This document shows, one piece after another, positions 1 to 7,862 of a stretch of 25,700 nt of DNA. Numbering within the stretch: the first letter of the stretch is position 1; each line of letters opens with the position of its first letter. The notes under the pieces are model-generated. The model worked only from the letters and a program-made list of their open reading frames with translations. It had not been told where the DNA came from and searched no databases. The stretch is from GCA-2698665 sp038101125 (GTDB taxonomy: Bacteria; Pseudomonadota; Gammaproteobacteria; GCA-002705445; GCA-002716945), in contig JAYNVZ010000014.1 in NCBI GenBank assembly GCA_038101125.1, positions 1 to 25,700 on the forward strand, given 5' to 3'. The position numbers were made by a program, and so were the translations under genes.

Positions 1-990
1 TTCTTTTAATTCGATATCATCTGTTAATTTCTTATTAGAGAATCTATTGACAAAATTACTAGAGCAATCTTTTCCAATCTTTTCTCCATAAAATCGGCCA
101 ACAATCTCTTCTCCTAGTTTTAATTTAATATCCCGAGGGTTCACATTATCTTGAGTGACTGATTTTTTAATTGAAACTATCTCAGATGGTTGAAGAGAAC
201 TCAATAAATCGAGGTACTTCCACATTAATTCATCGCTAATTGACATAATCTTGCCAAACATATCAGCTGGTTCATCACTTATAGAAATATAATTATCATA
301 CGATTTAGACATTTTTTTAACACCATCTAGCCCCTCTAAGATCGGCATAGTGATGCATATCTGAGGTTTCATATTGTTTTGTTCCTGTAACTTTCTGCCA
401 AGTAGTAAGTTAAATTTTTGATCTGTCCCACCTAATTCAACATCTGCTTTTAGATGAACCGAGTCATATGCCTGCAATAATGGATATATAAATTCATGTA
501 TCGATATGGGTTTATTTGATTTATATCTTTTATCAAAATCATCTCTTTCAAGCATTCTAGCAACAGTTTGCGATGCAGCTAGATTAATTAAATCTGTTCC
601 ATTGAATTTACCCAACCACTCAGAATTAAATTTAATGATGGTATTCTTTTTAGAAAGTATCTTGTAAATTTCCTTTTCAAATATTTTAGCATTCTTCTTA
701 ACTGCTTTAAGGTCAACAGATGGTCGTGTTATGTCTCTACCAGAAGGGTCACCAATACTTGCTGTATAATCACCTATTAAGAATATTACTTGATGACCTA
801 AGTCTTGAAATTGTTTCAGCTTATTTAGAACGACTGTATGGCCTAGGTGCATATCAGGCATAGTGGGATCAAGTCCAGCTTTTACAACTAATTTCTTATT
901 AGACTTTAGCTTCTTTATTAGTTCATCTTCTTGAATAATCTCAGATGTGCCATATCTAATTATTTCTAATTGTTCATCAATGTTTTTCAT
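1..990 (-). CDS. tyrS: Tyrosyl-tRNA synthetase, C-terminus beyond window
   Basis: Charges tRNA-Tyr with tyrosine in the cytoplasm. The visible part is exactly 330 codons from an ATG at 990 to the left edge, with no stop, so roughly the last 70 residues, including most of the S4-like tRNA-binding domain, lie outside. The class I signatures are plain: HLGH at residues 48-51 (HIGH motif) and KMSKS at 226-230. The GDYTASIGDPSGR stretch (about 73-85) and the GGTDQKFN tyrosine-pocket segment are also present. KMSKS rather than KFGKT places it in the TyrZ-like subgroup found in Pseudomonas rather than the E. coli TyrS subgroup (family knowledge). It diverges from anmK with 47 bases between the start codons, an arrangement close to the tyrZ/anmK neighbourhood of pseudomonads. 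Confidence 0.96.
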   Translation of the reverse strand, partial: MKNIDEQLEIIRYGTSEIIQEDELIKKLKSNKKLVVKAGLDPTMPDMHLGHTVVLNKLKQFQDLGHQVIFLIGDYTASIGDPSGRDITRPSVDLKAVKKNAKIFEKEIYKILSKKNTIIKFNSEWLGKFNGTDLINLAASQTVARMLERDDFDKRYKSNKPISIHEFIYPLLQAYDSVHLKADVELGGTDQKFNLLLGRKLQEQNNMKPQICITMPILEGLDGVKKMSKSYDNYISISDEPADMFGKIMSISDELMWKYLDLLSSLQPSEIVSIKKSVTQDNVNPRDIKLKLGEEIVGRFYGEKIGKDCSSNFVNRFSNKKLTDDIELKE

Positions 991-1037
991 ATTCTTTCAA
1001 TAAACTATATAATAAATAATGTTGGTTTTATATCGAA

Positions 1038-2103
1038 ATGTCTAAATACTATATAGGAATAATGTGTGGCACTAGTCTCGATTCTATTGATATATCAATA
1101 GCTTCGATCACTGGTAAAAGAATTTTAGTCAAATTTTTTGATGAATATAAGTTNNNNNNNNNNTGAAATTAAAGTAAATAGTCGCTCATCAAATAATCTC
1201 ACGAAAGTCAATTCAAGCATAACTCTTTTAATAGCTAAACATGTTCAGCAATCTATTAGTAAATATAAATTAACATACAAAGATATACATGCGGTGGGTT
1301 TTACGGGTATAACGTTAAATCATAGACCTGATCTTAAAACTTCAACATTTATCGGAGACCCAATCCTATTATCAAAAAAATTAAAAATAACAGTTGTTTC
1401 AGATTTTAGACAGACAGACATTGATGCCGGTGGACAAGGGGCACCTCTGGCTGGTTTATTTCATAATTATTTGAATAGAATTATTAAGAAAAATATAACC
1501 TACCTTAATCTTGGAGGATTTGCCAATATAACTGTATCTCATCAAAATAGAACTGTATCTTATGATACGGGGCCGGCTAACTATCTCATAGATTTATGGT
1601 GTGACAAATACTTTGATATGGAATATGACATTGATGGAAATTTAGCATCTATGGGTAACATAAATATTGATTTACTGAAATCGATGTTGAAGGAAAAATA
1701 TTTCAAAAAAAAATATCCTAAGAGTACTGGGTTTGAGTTATTTAATGAAAGCTGGGTTCAAGGACATCTAAAAAAAGTACCTAAAATTAGTGATTTGGAT
1801 ATATTAGCGACACTTACATATCTCACGGTGATAACAGTATCAAATGAACTCAAAAAATATAAAAATAATAGATCTAGATTATTTGTTTATGGGGGCGGTT
1901 CTTTCAATAAAATATTGATGAATGGTATTTTAGATCTTTCAGGCATGAAGCAAACTGAAGATTTGAAAAATATTATTAATGAAAAAAACCTTGAAGCAAC
2001 AGCTTTTGCTTGGCTGGCATATATGAGACAAAATGAAATTGAGGTCACTAATATGAATTCAATTAAGTCTAAGAAAACTTACTTGCTAGGCAATATCTAT
2101 TAG
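1038..2103 (+). CDS. anmK: Anhydro-N-acetylmuramic acid kinase, broken only by an assembly gap
   Basis: Opens and phosphorylates 1,6-anhydro-MurNAc to MurNAc-6-phosphate in cell-wall recycling. The ATG at 1038 gives an N-terminus with the phosphate-binding GTSLDSID motif at residues 11-18. After ten Ns (1154-1163) the gene resumes in another frame with the DFRQTDIDAGGQGAPL segment, which carries the presumed catalytic Asp, then YDTGPANYLID, and GGGSFN near the C-terminus. The frame change comes from the arbitrary N count: the flanks join in frame if the missing length is a multiple of three. Without the Ns it would be 351 residues, against about 370 usual, so some residues are probably missing in the gap between strands of the first domain. 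The stop overlaps the convergent gltA stop by four bases. The function call is secure; the exact sequence around the gap is unknown. Confidence 0.93.
1154..1163. other. 10-N assembly gap inside anmK
   Basis: Ten Ns interrupt anmK. The upstream frame ends two bases into a codon and the downstream frame resumes on a third base, so the true insert must be a multiple of three. Family length suggests that a few residues are really missing here. Confidence 0.97.
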
Positions 2104-3257
2104 TCTTTAGGGCTATATTTTCTATTATCGTAACCAGTATAAATTTGAGTTGGTCTAAATATTTTATTATTACTTACCTGCTCTATCCAATGAGCCAGCC
2201 ATCCTGATGTTCTAGAAACAGCAAAAATGGGCGTGAATAAATCCACAGGAATGCCAATCTCCTTGTAAAGGATCCCTGAATAGAAATCTACATTTGCATA
2301 TACACCTTTTTTGGCTAATTTTTCCTCACATGCTTTTTCAAGTTCCATTGCTTTTTCAAACATATCAGATACCTTGCCACTCTGTTCTTTAAATAGTTCC
2401 TTAACCATCTCAGTGAGAATATTTGCCCTTGGATCTTTAGTTGAATATTCTCTATGGCCCATGCCCCATACAACTTGTTTTTTAGATAACCTTTCCTCAA
2501 GCCAAGCACGTGCATTATCCTTAGAACCCATTTCATCTAACATTAATATAACTTTTTGGTTGGCACCTCCATGAAGTGGTCCTGATAATGAACCAATTGC
2601 AGATGCGATAACCTGAGTTGGACTTGCCAATGTTGATGATGTAACCATTGAAGTAAATGTCGATGCATTAATAGTATGTTCAGCATGCAATATTAATGTC
2701 GCATCGATTATTCTACTTATTAAAGGAGTGGTTTTGATAGAATCATCTAACATATGCATGAAATTATCAGCATAAGATAGACTATCATCTGGTTTGATAT
2801 ATTCTTTGTTATTCTTGATTCGATTCCATGCGGCCACGATAGAACCCATGCTCCCTAAGATTCCTGCTGATACTTCGATATAATAATCTTTAGTATATTT
2901 TTTTGCTTTCAATTCTTCAGCATCAAAAATTACTGGGTAAAAAGTGCCTAAAGAGGAAACAGTAGATTGTAATACATCCATTGGGTTTGAATCTTTAGGA
3001 AAATTTTTCATTAACTCTATTAACCCGGATGGCAAAGCTCTTCTTGAGTTAATTTGTTGGGTAAATTTTGATAGTTCTTCTGAATTTGGCAATTCACCAG
3101 TTAATAATAAGAATGCTGTTTCTTCAAATGTACTTTTCTCAGCTAACTCTTCTATTGAATAACCTCTGTAACTGAGTATACCTTTTTCACCATTAATATC
3201 CGAGATAGATGACTCGGTTGCTATTACACCTTCCAACCCTGGATGATAATCTGTCAT
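2100..3257 (-). CDS. gltA: Citrate synthase (short dimeric-type)
   Basis: Condenses oxaloacetate and acetyl-CoA to citrate, the entry step of the TCA cycle. I place the start at the ATG at 3257 (385 aa) instead of the earlier in-frame start at 3317, because the longer form would run 44 bases into erpA and an AGG sits about nine bases upstream of 3257. Active-site residues are visible: His229 in SGPLHGGANQ, His268 in the GHREYSTKDPRA segment and Asp324 in NVDFYSG. Length and motifs fit the 370-390 aa CitZ/PrpC-like class better than the roughly 430 aa NADH-regulated E. coli GltA. A 2-methylcitrate synthase cannot be excluded from sequence alone, but no other prp genes are nearby. It follows erpA by 16 bases and is probably co-transcribed with it. 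Its stop overlaps that of convergent anmK. Confidence 0.9.
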   Translation of the reverse strand: MTDYHPGLEGVIATESSISDINGEKGILSYRGYSIEELAEKSTFEETAFLLLTGELPNSEELSKFTQQINSRRALPSGLIELMKNFPKDSNPMDVLQSTVSSLGTFYPVIFDAEELKAKKYTKDYYIEVSAGILGSMGSIVAAWNRIKNNKEYIKPDDSLSYADNFMHMLDDSIKTTPLISRIIDATLILHAEHTINASTFTSMVTSSTLASPTQVIASAIGSLSGPLHGGANQKVILMLDEMGSKDNARAWLEERLSKKQVVWGMGHREYSTKDPRANILTEMVKELFKEQSGKVSDMFEKAMELEKACEEKLAKKGVYANVDFYSGILYKEIGIPVDLFTPIFAVSRTSGWLAHWIEQVSNNKIFRPTQIYTGYDNRKYSPKD

Positions 3258-3273
3258 ATTGTTTTGCCTAGTT

Positions 3274-3633
3274 TTATGTTGAAAAAGACGAGCCACAACC
3301 ACATGTGGTTTTTGCATTTGGATTCTTTATAACGAACTGTGCACCTTCAAGTCCTTCCTGGTAATCAATTTCTGCACCTCTAAGATATTGAACACTCATC
3401 GGGTCGACCAAAAGAGTTACACCACATTTTTCAATCTCAGAATCACCGTCCTGTATCTTTTCATCAAAAGTGAATCCATATTGAAAGCCTGAACAACCGC
3501 CACCAGTGATGAATACCCTAAGTTTGAGGTTAGGATTCTTTTCATCTTCTATAAGAGTTTTGACTTTCTTAGCTGCGCTTTCTGTGAATATTAATCCGCT
3601 ATCTGTTTTAGACGCATTTACTTCAGTTTGCAT
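3274..3633 (-). CDS. erpA: A-type iron-sulfur carrier protein ErpA
   Basis: Carries Fe-S clusters to target apoproteins such as those of isoprenoid synthesis and respiration. The protein is 119 aa. The three conserved ligands are present: Cys47 in GGGCSGFQY, and Cys111 and Cys113 in the C-terminal CGCGSSF. The N-terminal extension of about 12 residues before the core is typical. The gene stands behind a convincing promoter (3668-3696) and is followed 16 bases later by gltA, suggesting a two-gene transcript. The position downstream of argC and a bactofilin and near anmK matches the Pseudomonas neighbourhood, which supports ErpA over IscA, since no isc genes are near. Confidence 0.92.
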   Translation of the reverse strand: MQTEVNASKTDSGLIFTESAAKKVKTLIEDEKNPNLKLRVFITGGGCSGFQYGFTFDEKIQDGDSEIEKCGVTLLVDPMSVQYLRGAEIDYQEGLEGAQFVIKNPNAKTTCGCGSSFST

Positions 3634-3667
3634 TATTTCATCGCCTTTGTGTATTTATAATGAATTA

Positions 3668-3696
3668 ATTATATATACATTAGTGCAAAAAGACAA
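3668..3696 (-). promoter_or_regulatory. Sigma70-type promoter for erpA-gltA
   Basis: On the minus strand a TTGTCT box (3691-3696) and a perfect TATAAT box (3668-3673) are separated by exactly 17 bases. Transcription would start some 25-30 bases before the erpA ATG. This is the best-spaced promoter seen in the window; activity is inferred. Confidence 0.6.
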
Positions 3697-3710
3697 TTTA
3701 GCTAGATAGA

Positions 3711-4196
3711 TTATTTCTCTTTCTTATCAATTGATTGAAGAAAACTTGAAGATTGATCACTATTTTTGCTATCAATCTCCGCTTTCTTCTCAAGAAGACC
3801 CGCTGTTTTGCCCATATTACGGATTAGACTACCATTTACGGTCGCGCCACCATGCATTTCTAGAATATCGTAGTATACGTTCCCAGTAATCAAAGCAGAT
3901 GCATCAATAATAATCTTAGCTGAAGAATGAACGTTGCCATTAACTTCTCCGCGAAGAGTTATTGTTGGTGCAATCAAATCACCTTCAACCAAACCATTGC
4001 TATCTACTAAAACCTCTGCATCGGAATCATCATTAGACTCAACATTTCCTTTGACGGTTCCAGAAACTCTTAATTTTTGTGTGAATACCACATTACCAGT
4101 AAATTGAGCATTAGCACCTATGATCGTATCTTTTCCTGACATACCAGTCATTTTCTTTGCACTGTCCGTACTACCTATAATATCTGTTATTTTCAT
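3711..4196 (-). CDS. Bactofilin family cytoskeletal protein
   Basis: Bactofilins polymerise into filaments without nucleotide and act as scaffolds for cell-wall enzymes or stalk and shape proteins (family knowledge). The start is the ATG at 4196 (161 aa), preceded by a GGGGG ribosome-binding site five bases upstream; a TTG five codons earlier is less likely. The centre (about residues 25-120) is the repetitive right-handed beta-helix typical of the DUF583 domain, with recurring short hydrophobic strands and G-x-V/L-x-G turns such as GNVVF, GTVKGNV, GLVEGDL, GEVNGNV and GNVYYD. Short polar tails at both ends are also typical. It lies between argC and erpA on the same strand. No membrane segment is visible, so attachment would be peripheral. 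Confidence 0.88.
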   Translation of the reverse strand: MKITDIIGSTDSAKKMTGMSGKDTIIGANAQFTGNVVFTQKLRVSGTVKGNVESNDDSDAEVLVDSNGLVEGDLIAPTITLRGEVNGNVHSSAKIIIDASALITGNVYYDILEMHGGATVNGSLIRNMGKTAGLLEKKAEIDSKNSDQSSSFLQSIDKKEK

Positions 4197-4275
4197 ATTT
4201 ACCCCCAACAACCTCTTAATAATAGAGGCGAATTTTAAGTCTAACTTATAAAAATGATAAATAGCAAGTTATATA

Positions 4276-5308
4276 TCAAATCAATGATTCTTTTTCATCT
4301 AGATTGAACATAATATTCATATTTTGTACTGCTTGGCCTGAGGCTCCTTTGATTAGATTATCAAGAACTGAGAAAATAACTAAATTTACATCCCCATCAT
4401 TTGATTCGACCTCATGTAGAGATATTTGACACATGTTGGTCATGTTAGTCTCAGATGCCTTTGGAAAATTACTATCGCTGATTTGAACAAACGGAGAATC
4501 ATTATAAAACGTTTTATAAATATTAATCACATCCTCCAATTTTTGATAGTTATATTTCAAGTATATTGTTGAATATATACCTCTGATCATAGAACTCAAA
4601 TGCGGAACGAACAGGATATCTAAGTTGCTATTCTTGCTATGAAGTATTTCAAGTATTTCTGGGTAGTGCCTATGCGATTTAACTGCGTATGCTTGAAAAT
4701 TATCTTTTCCTTCAGGGAAGAGTTTCTTGCTGTCAAGGTTCCTACCAGCACCACTTATACCAGAAGTAGCGTTAAGTATGATTTTTTGTTTTTCAAGGTT
4801 TTCTGAAATTGGCAATAACCCGAGCAATGCTGAAGTTGGATAACAGCCGGGACAAGATATTATTTGATATTCTTTTATGNNNNNNNNNNTGAATTTTCGC
4901 TTTTTGGCCCGGTATCTCAGGCAAACCATAAATGCTATTAGATAACAATGATGGACAACTGTGAACTTTCCCATACCATTTTTGCCATACGTCGACATCT
5001 TTTAATCTAAAGTCGGCTGATATATCGATTATCCTAATTTTATTATCAAGAAGTTCTTGTGCCATATCCATTGCTACACCATTTGGAGTTGCAAAAAAAA
5101 CAACATCACACTCCAATAAATTTTCTATATTTGGGCTTTTAAATACATCATTTATTGGCTTTTCCAGATTAAATACATCCCCTATGTTTTTCCCAGCTTG
5201 TGTCCTTGATGTTAGTGATTTTATCACTACATTCTGATGGTTTTGTAAGATTTTGACTAATTCTTCGCCCGTATATCCTGAGGCTCCGATAATTCCAACT
5301 GATATCAT
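4276..5308 (-). CDS. argC: N-acetyl-gamma-glutamyl-phosphate reductase, broken by an assembly gap
   Basis: Catalyses NADPH-dependent reduction of N-acetylglutamyl phosphate to the semialdehyde in arginine synthesis. The N-terminus has the dinucleotide-binding GIIGASGYTGEEL (residues 5-17), and after the gap comes the catalytic cysteine in SCPGCYPTSALL. The C-terminal half includes SGISGAGR and the H-P-E (HRHYPE) segment. Ten Ns at 4880-4889 fall just before the catalytic loop and shift the apparent frame. The two flanks join in frame when the insert is zero or a multiple of three, and a zero insert gives 340 aa, close to the family norm. I therefore see one intact gene, not a pseudogene. It diverges from hemJ, as in pseudomonads. 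Confidence 0.93.
4880..4889. other. 10-N assembly gap inside argC
   Basis: Ten Ns interrupt argC just upstream of the catalytic cysteine loop. Flanking frames require a true insert that is a multiple of three; direct joining of the flanks already yields a sensible protein. Confidence 0.97.
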
Positions 5309-5388
5309 AAGTGTTTTCTAGATAAAGATTTTAAAAGGTAATCATATTTACTTAGTCACATTATACATTTAAAGGTAGAATAATAAAC

Positions 5389-5799
5389 ATGTTGTGGTAC
5401 AAAACGTTACATATTGTTTTCATGGTGACTTGGTTTGCAGGGCTATTCTACTTGCCAAGATTATTCGTATACCATTCGATGTCAGATGATAAAATATCCT
5501 ATGATAGATTTGTAATAATGGAGAGGAAGCTATTTTGGGGAATAATGACACCTGGTGGAATACTAACAATAGTATTTGGTGTTTTGTTAATCCAGTATCA
5601 TGAAGTTTTATTATGGTTAAAACTTAAAATCTTCTTGGTTGTATTATTAGCTTTTTATCACATATGGTGCGGTAAAATTATGTATGACTTTAAATACAAT
5701 CGAGTTACTCATGGACATGTTTGGTTCAGGGTTTTTAATGAAGTCCCTGTTATATTACTATTTCTAATTGTGTACTTAGTTATTTTTAAAAGCTTTTAA
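5389..5799 (+). CDS. hemJ: Protoporphyrinogen IX oxidase HemJ
   Basis: Oxidises protoporphyrinogen IX to protoporphyrin IX in haem synthesis, in the inner membrane. The protein is 136 aa, matching the family's length of about 140, with four hydrophobic segments (roughly residues 5-25, 52-72, 79-97 and 115-134). The N-terminal signature KTLHIVFMVTWFAGLFYLPR, with His8 and Trp15, is diagnostic. The ATG at 5389 is preceded by AAAGGT at a somewhat long spacing. It diverges from argC, and its last eight codons overlap the last codons of convergent rppH. Confidence 0.93.
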   Translation: MLWYKTLHIVFMVTWFAGLFYLPRLFVYHSMSDDKISYDRFVIMERKLFWGIMTPGGILTIVFGVLLIQYHEVLLWLKLKIFLVVLLAFYHIWCGKIMYDFKYNRVTHGHVWFRVFNEVPVILLFLIVYLVIFKSF

Positions 5800-6252
5800 A
5801 ACATCGTCAAACTCATTAAAGATGCTTTCATAGACGCCCTTTTTAAACCTTATTACATTATTGATGGCTGTTTTCTTATCGGCCCACTTCCAACCATCAA
5901 ATTCTGCATGATTAAAGACATTTAGATCTATGTCTTGATTATCGCCAATGAATTTTAGAAGGAACCATTTTTGCATAGCTCCATCGTATTTTTTATTAAA
6001 GCGCTGATAAACATGTGGAATGTGATAAACAAGCCATTTTCGACTAATTGATATTATTTCGACTTTATCTTTTTTAATACCAGTCTCCTCATATAACTCA
6101 CGATATAAAGCCTGCTCTGGTGTCTCTCCCTCATCTATGCCACCTTGAGGAAATTGCCAGGCTTCTGCGCCAACTCTTTTACCTAAAAAAAACTGGCCGC
6201 TTTCATTAACAACGACAATCCCAACACCTTTTCTATAATTTTTCTTATTCAT
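5776..6252 (-). CDS. rppH: RNA pyrophosphohydrolase (Nudix)
   Basis: Removes pyrophosphate from the 5' end of triphosphorylated mRNA, which opens it to RNase E decay. The protein is 158 aa. A complete Nudix box runs from Gly38 to Ile59 (GGIDEGETPEQALYRELYEETGI region), preceded by the AWQFPQGG stretch typical of the RppH/Ap5A subgroup. RKWLVYHIPH (about 70-79) and QKWFLLKF are further RppH marks. The gene diverges from the HAD phosphatase, the same pair as in Pseudomonas (nudH next to a HAD gene). Its 3' end overlaps hemJ by 24 bases, with an 18-bp palindrome inside the overlap. Confidence 0.92.
   Translation of the reverse strand: MNKKNYRKGVGIVVVNESGQFFLGKRVGAEAWQFPQGGIDEGETPEQALYRELYEETGIKKDKVEIISISRKWLVYHIPHVYQRFNKKYDGAMQKWFLLKFIGDNQDIDLNVFNHAEFDGWKWADKKTAINNVIRFKKGVYESIFNEFDDVLKAFKNN
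5784..5801. repeat. 18-bp perfect palindrome in the hemJ/rppH 3' overlap
   Basis: The sequence ttttaaaagcttttaaaa reads the same on both strands. It encodes the C-terminal Phe-Lys-Ser-Phe of HemJ in one direction and Leu-Lys-Ala-Phe-Lys of RppH in the other. It may act as a weak bidirectional 3' hairpin, but its AT content allows chance. Confidence 0.6.
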
Positions 6253-6380
6253 TAATACCTATTATAGCAAATCATTAATAAACTTAATATATATCAGGTA
6301 TTGAGATGTCAATAATTAATAAATAACATTCTTAATTATAAAATAGATGATAAAATATATTTGGAATTGAAGTATATCAT

Positions 6381-7031
6381 ATGCCTAATTTAACAATATT
6401 TGATCTAGACAATACTCTCTTGGCTGGCGATAGTGATAGAGCTTGGGGGCAATATATTGTTGAAAAAAATGTTGTATCGAATGAGTTTCTTCTTGAAAGT
6501 GAACGCTTCTATGATAGTTATTATGATGGAGATTTAGATATTGAAAGGTTTTTAGCTTTTTGTCTTAAACCACTAATGCAAAACAAACTATCAAAACTAC
6601 TAAAATTACGAAAAGATTTTATAGAATATAAAATTAAACCAATGATGTTAAATAAAGCTATTAAGATGGTAAATAAAAAAAAATCTGAGGGACGAGTGAT
6701 AATTGCAACGGCTACCAATAGTTTTGTTACAAGGCCTATCGCAGATCTTTTTAAAATAGATGACCTCATTGCTACTGAATTTGTAATTAAGAATAATGAA
6801 TTCACTGGGGAGGTGGATGGTGTCCCTTGTTTTAGAGAAGGAAAGGTCGCTAAAGTTGAAGATTGGGTAAAAAAAAATGGGTATGATTTATCAGAGGCAA
6901 CATTCTACTCTGACTCATTCAATGATCTGCCTCTTTTGGAAAAAGTAAAAACTGCTATCGTAGTCGATGGTGATAATGAACTAATTAAACAGGCGAAAAA
7001 CAATGAGTGGGAATGTATATCCTTTAGATAA
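6381..7031 (+). CDS. HAD-IB phosphatase, probable histidinol-phosphatase
   Basis: A 216 aa HAD-superfamily hydrolase of the SerB-like IB subfamily. Motif I is FDLDNTLLAGDSD (nucleophile Asp8, acid Asp10), motif II lies at ATATNSF (about 110-115), motif III uses Lys155 in REGKVA, and motif IV is SDSFNDLPLL with Asp178 and Asp182. The N-terminal GDSDRAWG extension and the position beside rppH match the Pseudomonas gene next to nudH, which has been reported to act as histidinol-phosphate phosphatase. On that basis I favour histidine synthesis over phosphoserine phosphatase. It is not the MurNAc-6-phosphate phosphatase MupP, which belongs to another HAD class. Its last 29 bases overlap the next gene. 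Confidence 0.85.
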   Translation: MPNLTIFDLDNTLLAGDSDRAWGQYIVEKNVVSNEFLLESERFYDSYYDGDLDIERFLAFCLKPLMQNKLSKLLKLRKDFIEYKIKPMMLNKAIKMVNKKKSEGRVIIATATNSFVTRPIADLFKIDDLIATEFVIKNNEFTGEVDGVPCFREGKVAKVEDWVKKNGYDLSEATFYSDSFNDLPLLEKVKTAIVVDGDNELIKQAKNNEWECISFR

Positions 7032-7623
7032 ATATATTTATATTTTATTATTTTCTATTATTATTTTATATGGAAAATGTATATGGGCAGACACTATGAT
7101 TATTGATGATATGAAAAATTCTACTATGAATGGGGAAGCTGAAAAAGCTGACTTTTGTGAGGATAATTCTAAACGATGGTGCTTTGTTTCAGATAAAGTA
7201 ATGGGCGGTGTCTCTGAGGGGACATTTGAAACTGTAATTGAAGGAGAAGATGCTTATTATAACATGCAAGGTAATGTTTCAACTAAAAATAATGGCGGAT
7301 TTCTACAATTTCGAACTAAGATTAATAATCACCCTGATGGAAAATTATATAAAGGCATAAGAATTCAAGTAAGGGGAAATAATGAGGAATATGCACTTCA
7401 TATAAGAACTAAATATTTATTTTTACCATGGCAGTACTATCAATCAAATTTCATTGCTACAGAAGAATGGCAAGTTATTGAATTACCCCTGAAAGATTTC
7501 AAGAAATCAAATTTCTATCAACCCTCTGATGTTTCATCAATTGATATTCAGACTATCGGAGTTGTGGCCATTGGAAGGAATTTTCAGGCAAATATAGATT
7601 TACGCTATATCGAACTTTATTAG
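7003..7623 (+). CDS. CIA30-domain protein with signal peptide
   Basis: A 206 aa protein with the CIA30 (complex I intermediate-associated protein 30) fold: the SDKVMGGVSEGTF signature at about 63-75, a GFLQFRT beta strand, and Y-K-G-I-R-I-Q-V-R-G in the galactose-binding-like beta-sandwich. The N-terminus has a basic/polar start, a hydrophobic run (about 11-24) and a likely cleavage after CIWA (residues 26-29), so it is probably exported. Bacterial CIA30 proteins have no settled function. The start overlaps the HAD gene by 29 bases; no later ATG would keep the signal peptide, so I keep 7003, with AGG nine bases upstream. Cys52 and Cys60 could pair in the periplasm. Six bases separate its stop from the convergent small gene. 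Confidence 0.8.
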   Translation: MSGNVYPLDKYIYILLFSIIILYGKCIWADTMIIDDMKNSTMNGEAEKADFCEDNSKRWCFVSDKVMGGVSEGTFETVIEGEDAYYNMQGNVSTKNNGGFLQFRTKINNHPDGKLYKGIRIQVRGNNEEYALHIRTKYLFLPWQYYQSNFIATEEWQVIELPLKDFKKSNFYQPSDVSSIDIQTIGVVAIGRNFQANIDLRYIELY

Positions 7624-7629
7624 ATTAGT

Positions 7630-7851
7630 CTATCCAACAAAATAATTGATATAACCAATTATAAAAATAGGTATTTGTAATCCGAAGTTAGTCATAACTG
7701 CTTTATCATTCATTAAATAACCTGAAATAAGCCAACCAATTGCCCCCAAAGAGTGTGCGAAAATATAGTATGGATACATTTCAAATTGTGCCATTAAGAT
7801 GCCTGATAAAATAAAAAAAGTGCTGGTCCACTTAATAGTATTGATATTCAT
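7630..7851 (-). CDS. Small membrane protein, unknown
   Basis: A 73 aa hydrophobic protein not recognised. Three membrane segments can be drawn (about residues 8-21, 28-45 and 52-71), with few charged residues and an aromatic-rich first loop (FEMYPYY). It follows the FemAB-like gene on the same strand by 11 bases, so it is probably the last gene of the mrp-dcd-femAB-like run. Size and topology resemble small SemiSWEET/CcdB-like membrane proteins, but no signature confirms this. Confidence 0.6.
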   Translation of the reverse strand: MNINTIKWTSTFFILSGILMAQFEMYPYYIFAHSLGAIGWLISGYLMNDKAVMTNFGLQIPIFIIGYINYFVG

Positions 7852-7862
7852 TATATTGTCCT

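Noticed and set aside
1138..1163. anmK start at a TTG just before the N gap
   Set aside because: This only follows the post-gap frame backwards; the true N-terminus with GTSLD starts at 1038 in the other frame.
2311..3162. Plus-strand and alternative-frame ORFs inside gltA
   Set aside because: Shadows of the strongly conserved minus-strand citrate synthase frame.
3258..3317. Longer gltA start overlapping the erpA 3' end
   Set aside because: The extra 20 residues are antisense-like, not conserved citrate synthase sequence, and the ATG at 3257 has a better ribosome site.
4197..4275. Hairpin between argC and bactofilin genes (CCTCT/AGAGG)
   Set aside because: Only a five-bp stem with no T-run; too weak to report as a terminator.
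6381..7031. HAD phosphatase as the MupP step of cell-wall recycling
   Set aside because: MupP belongs to the phosphoglycolate-phosphatase-like HAD class; this protein has SerB-like IB motifs and sits by rppH.
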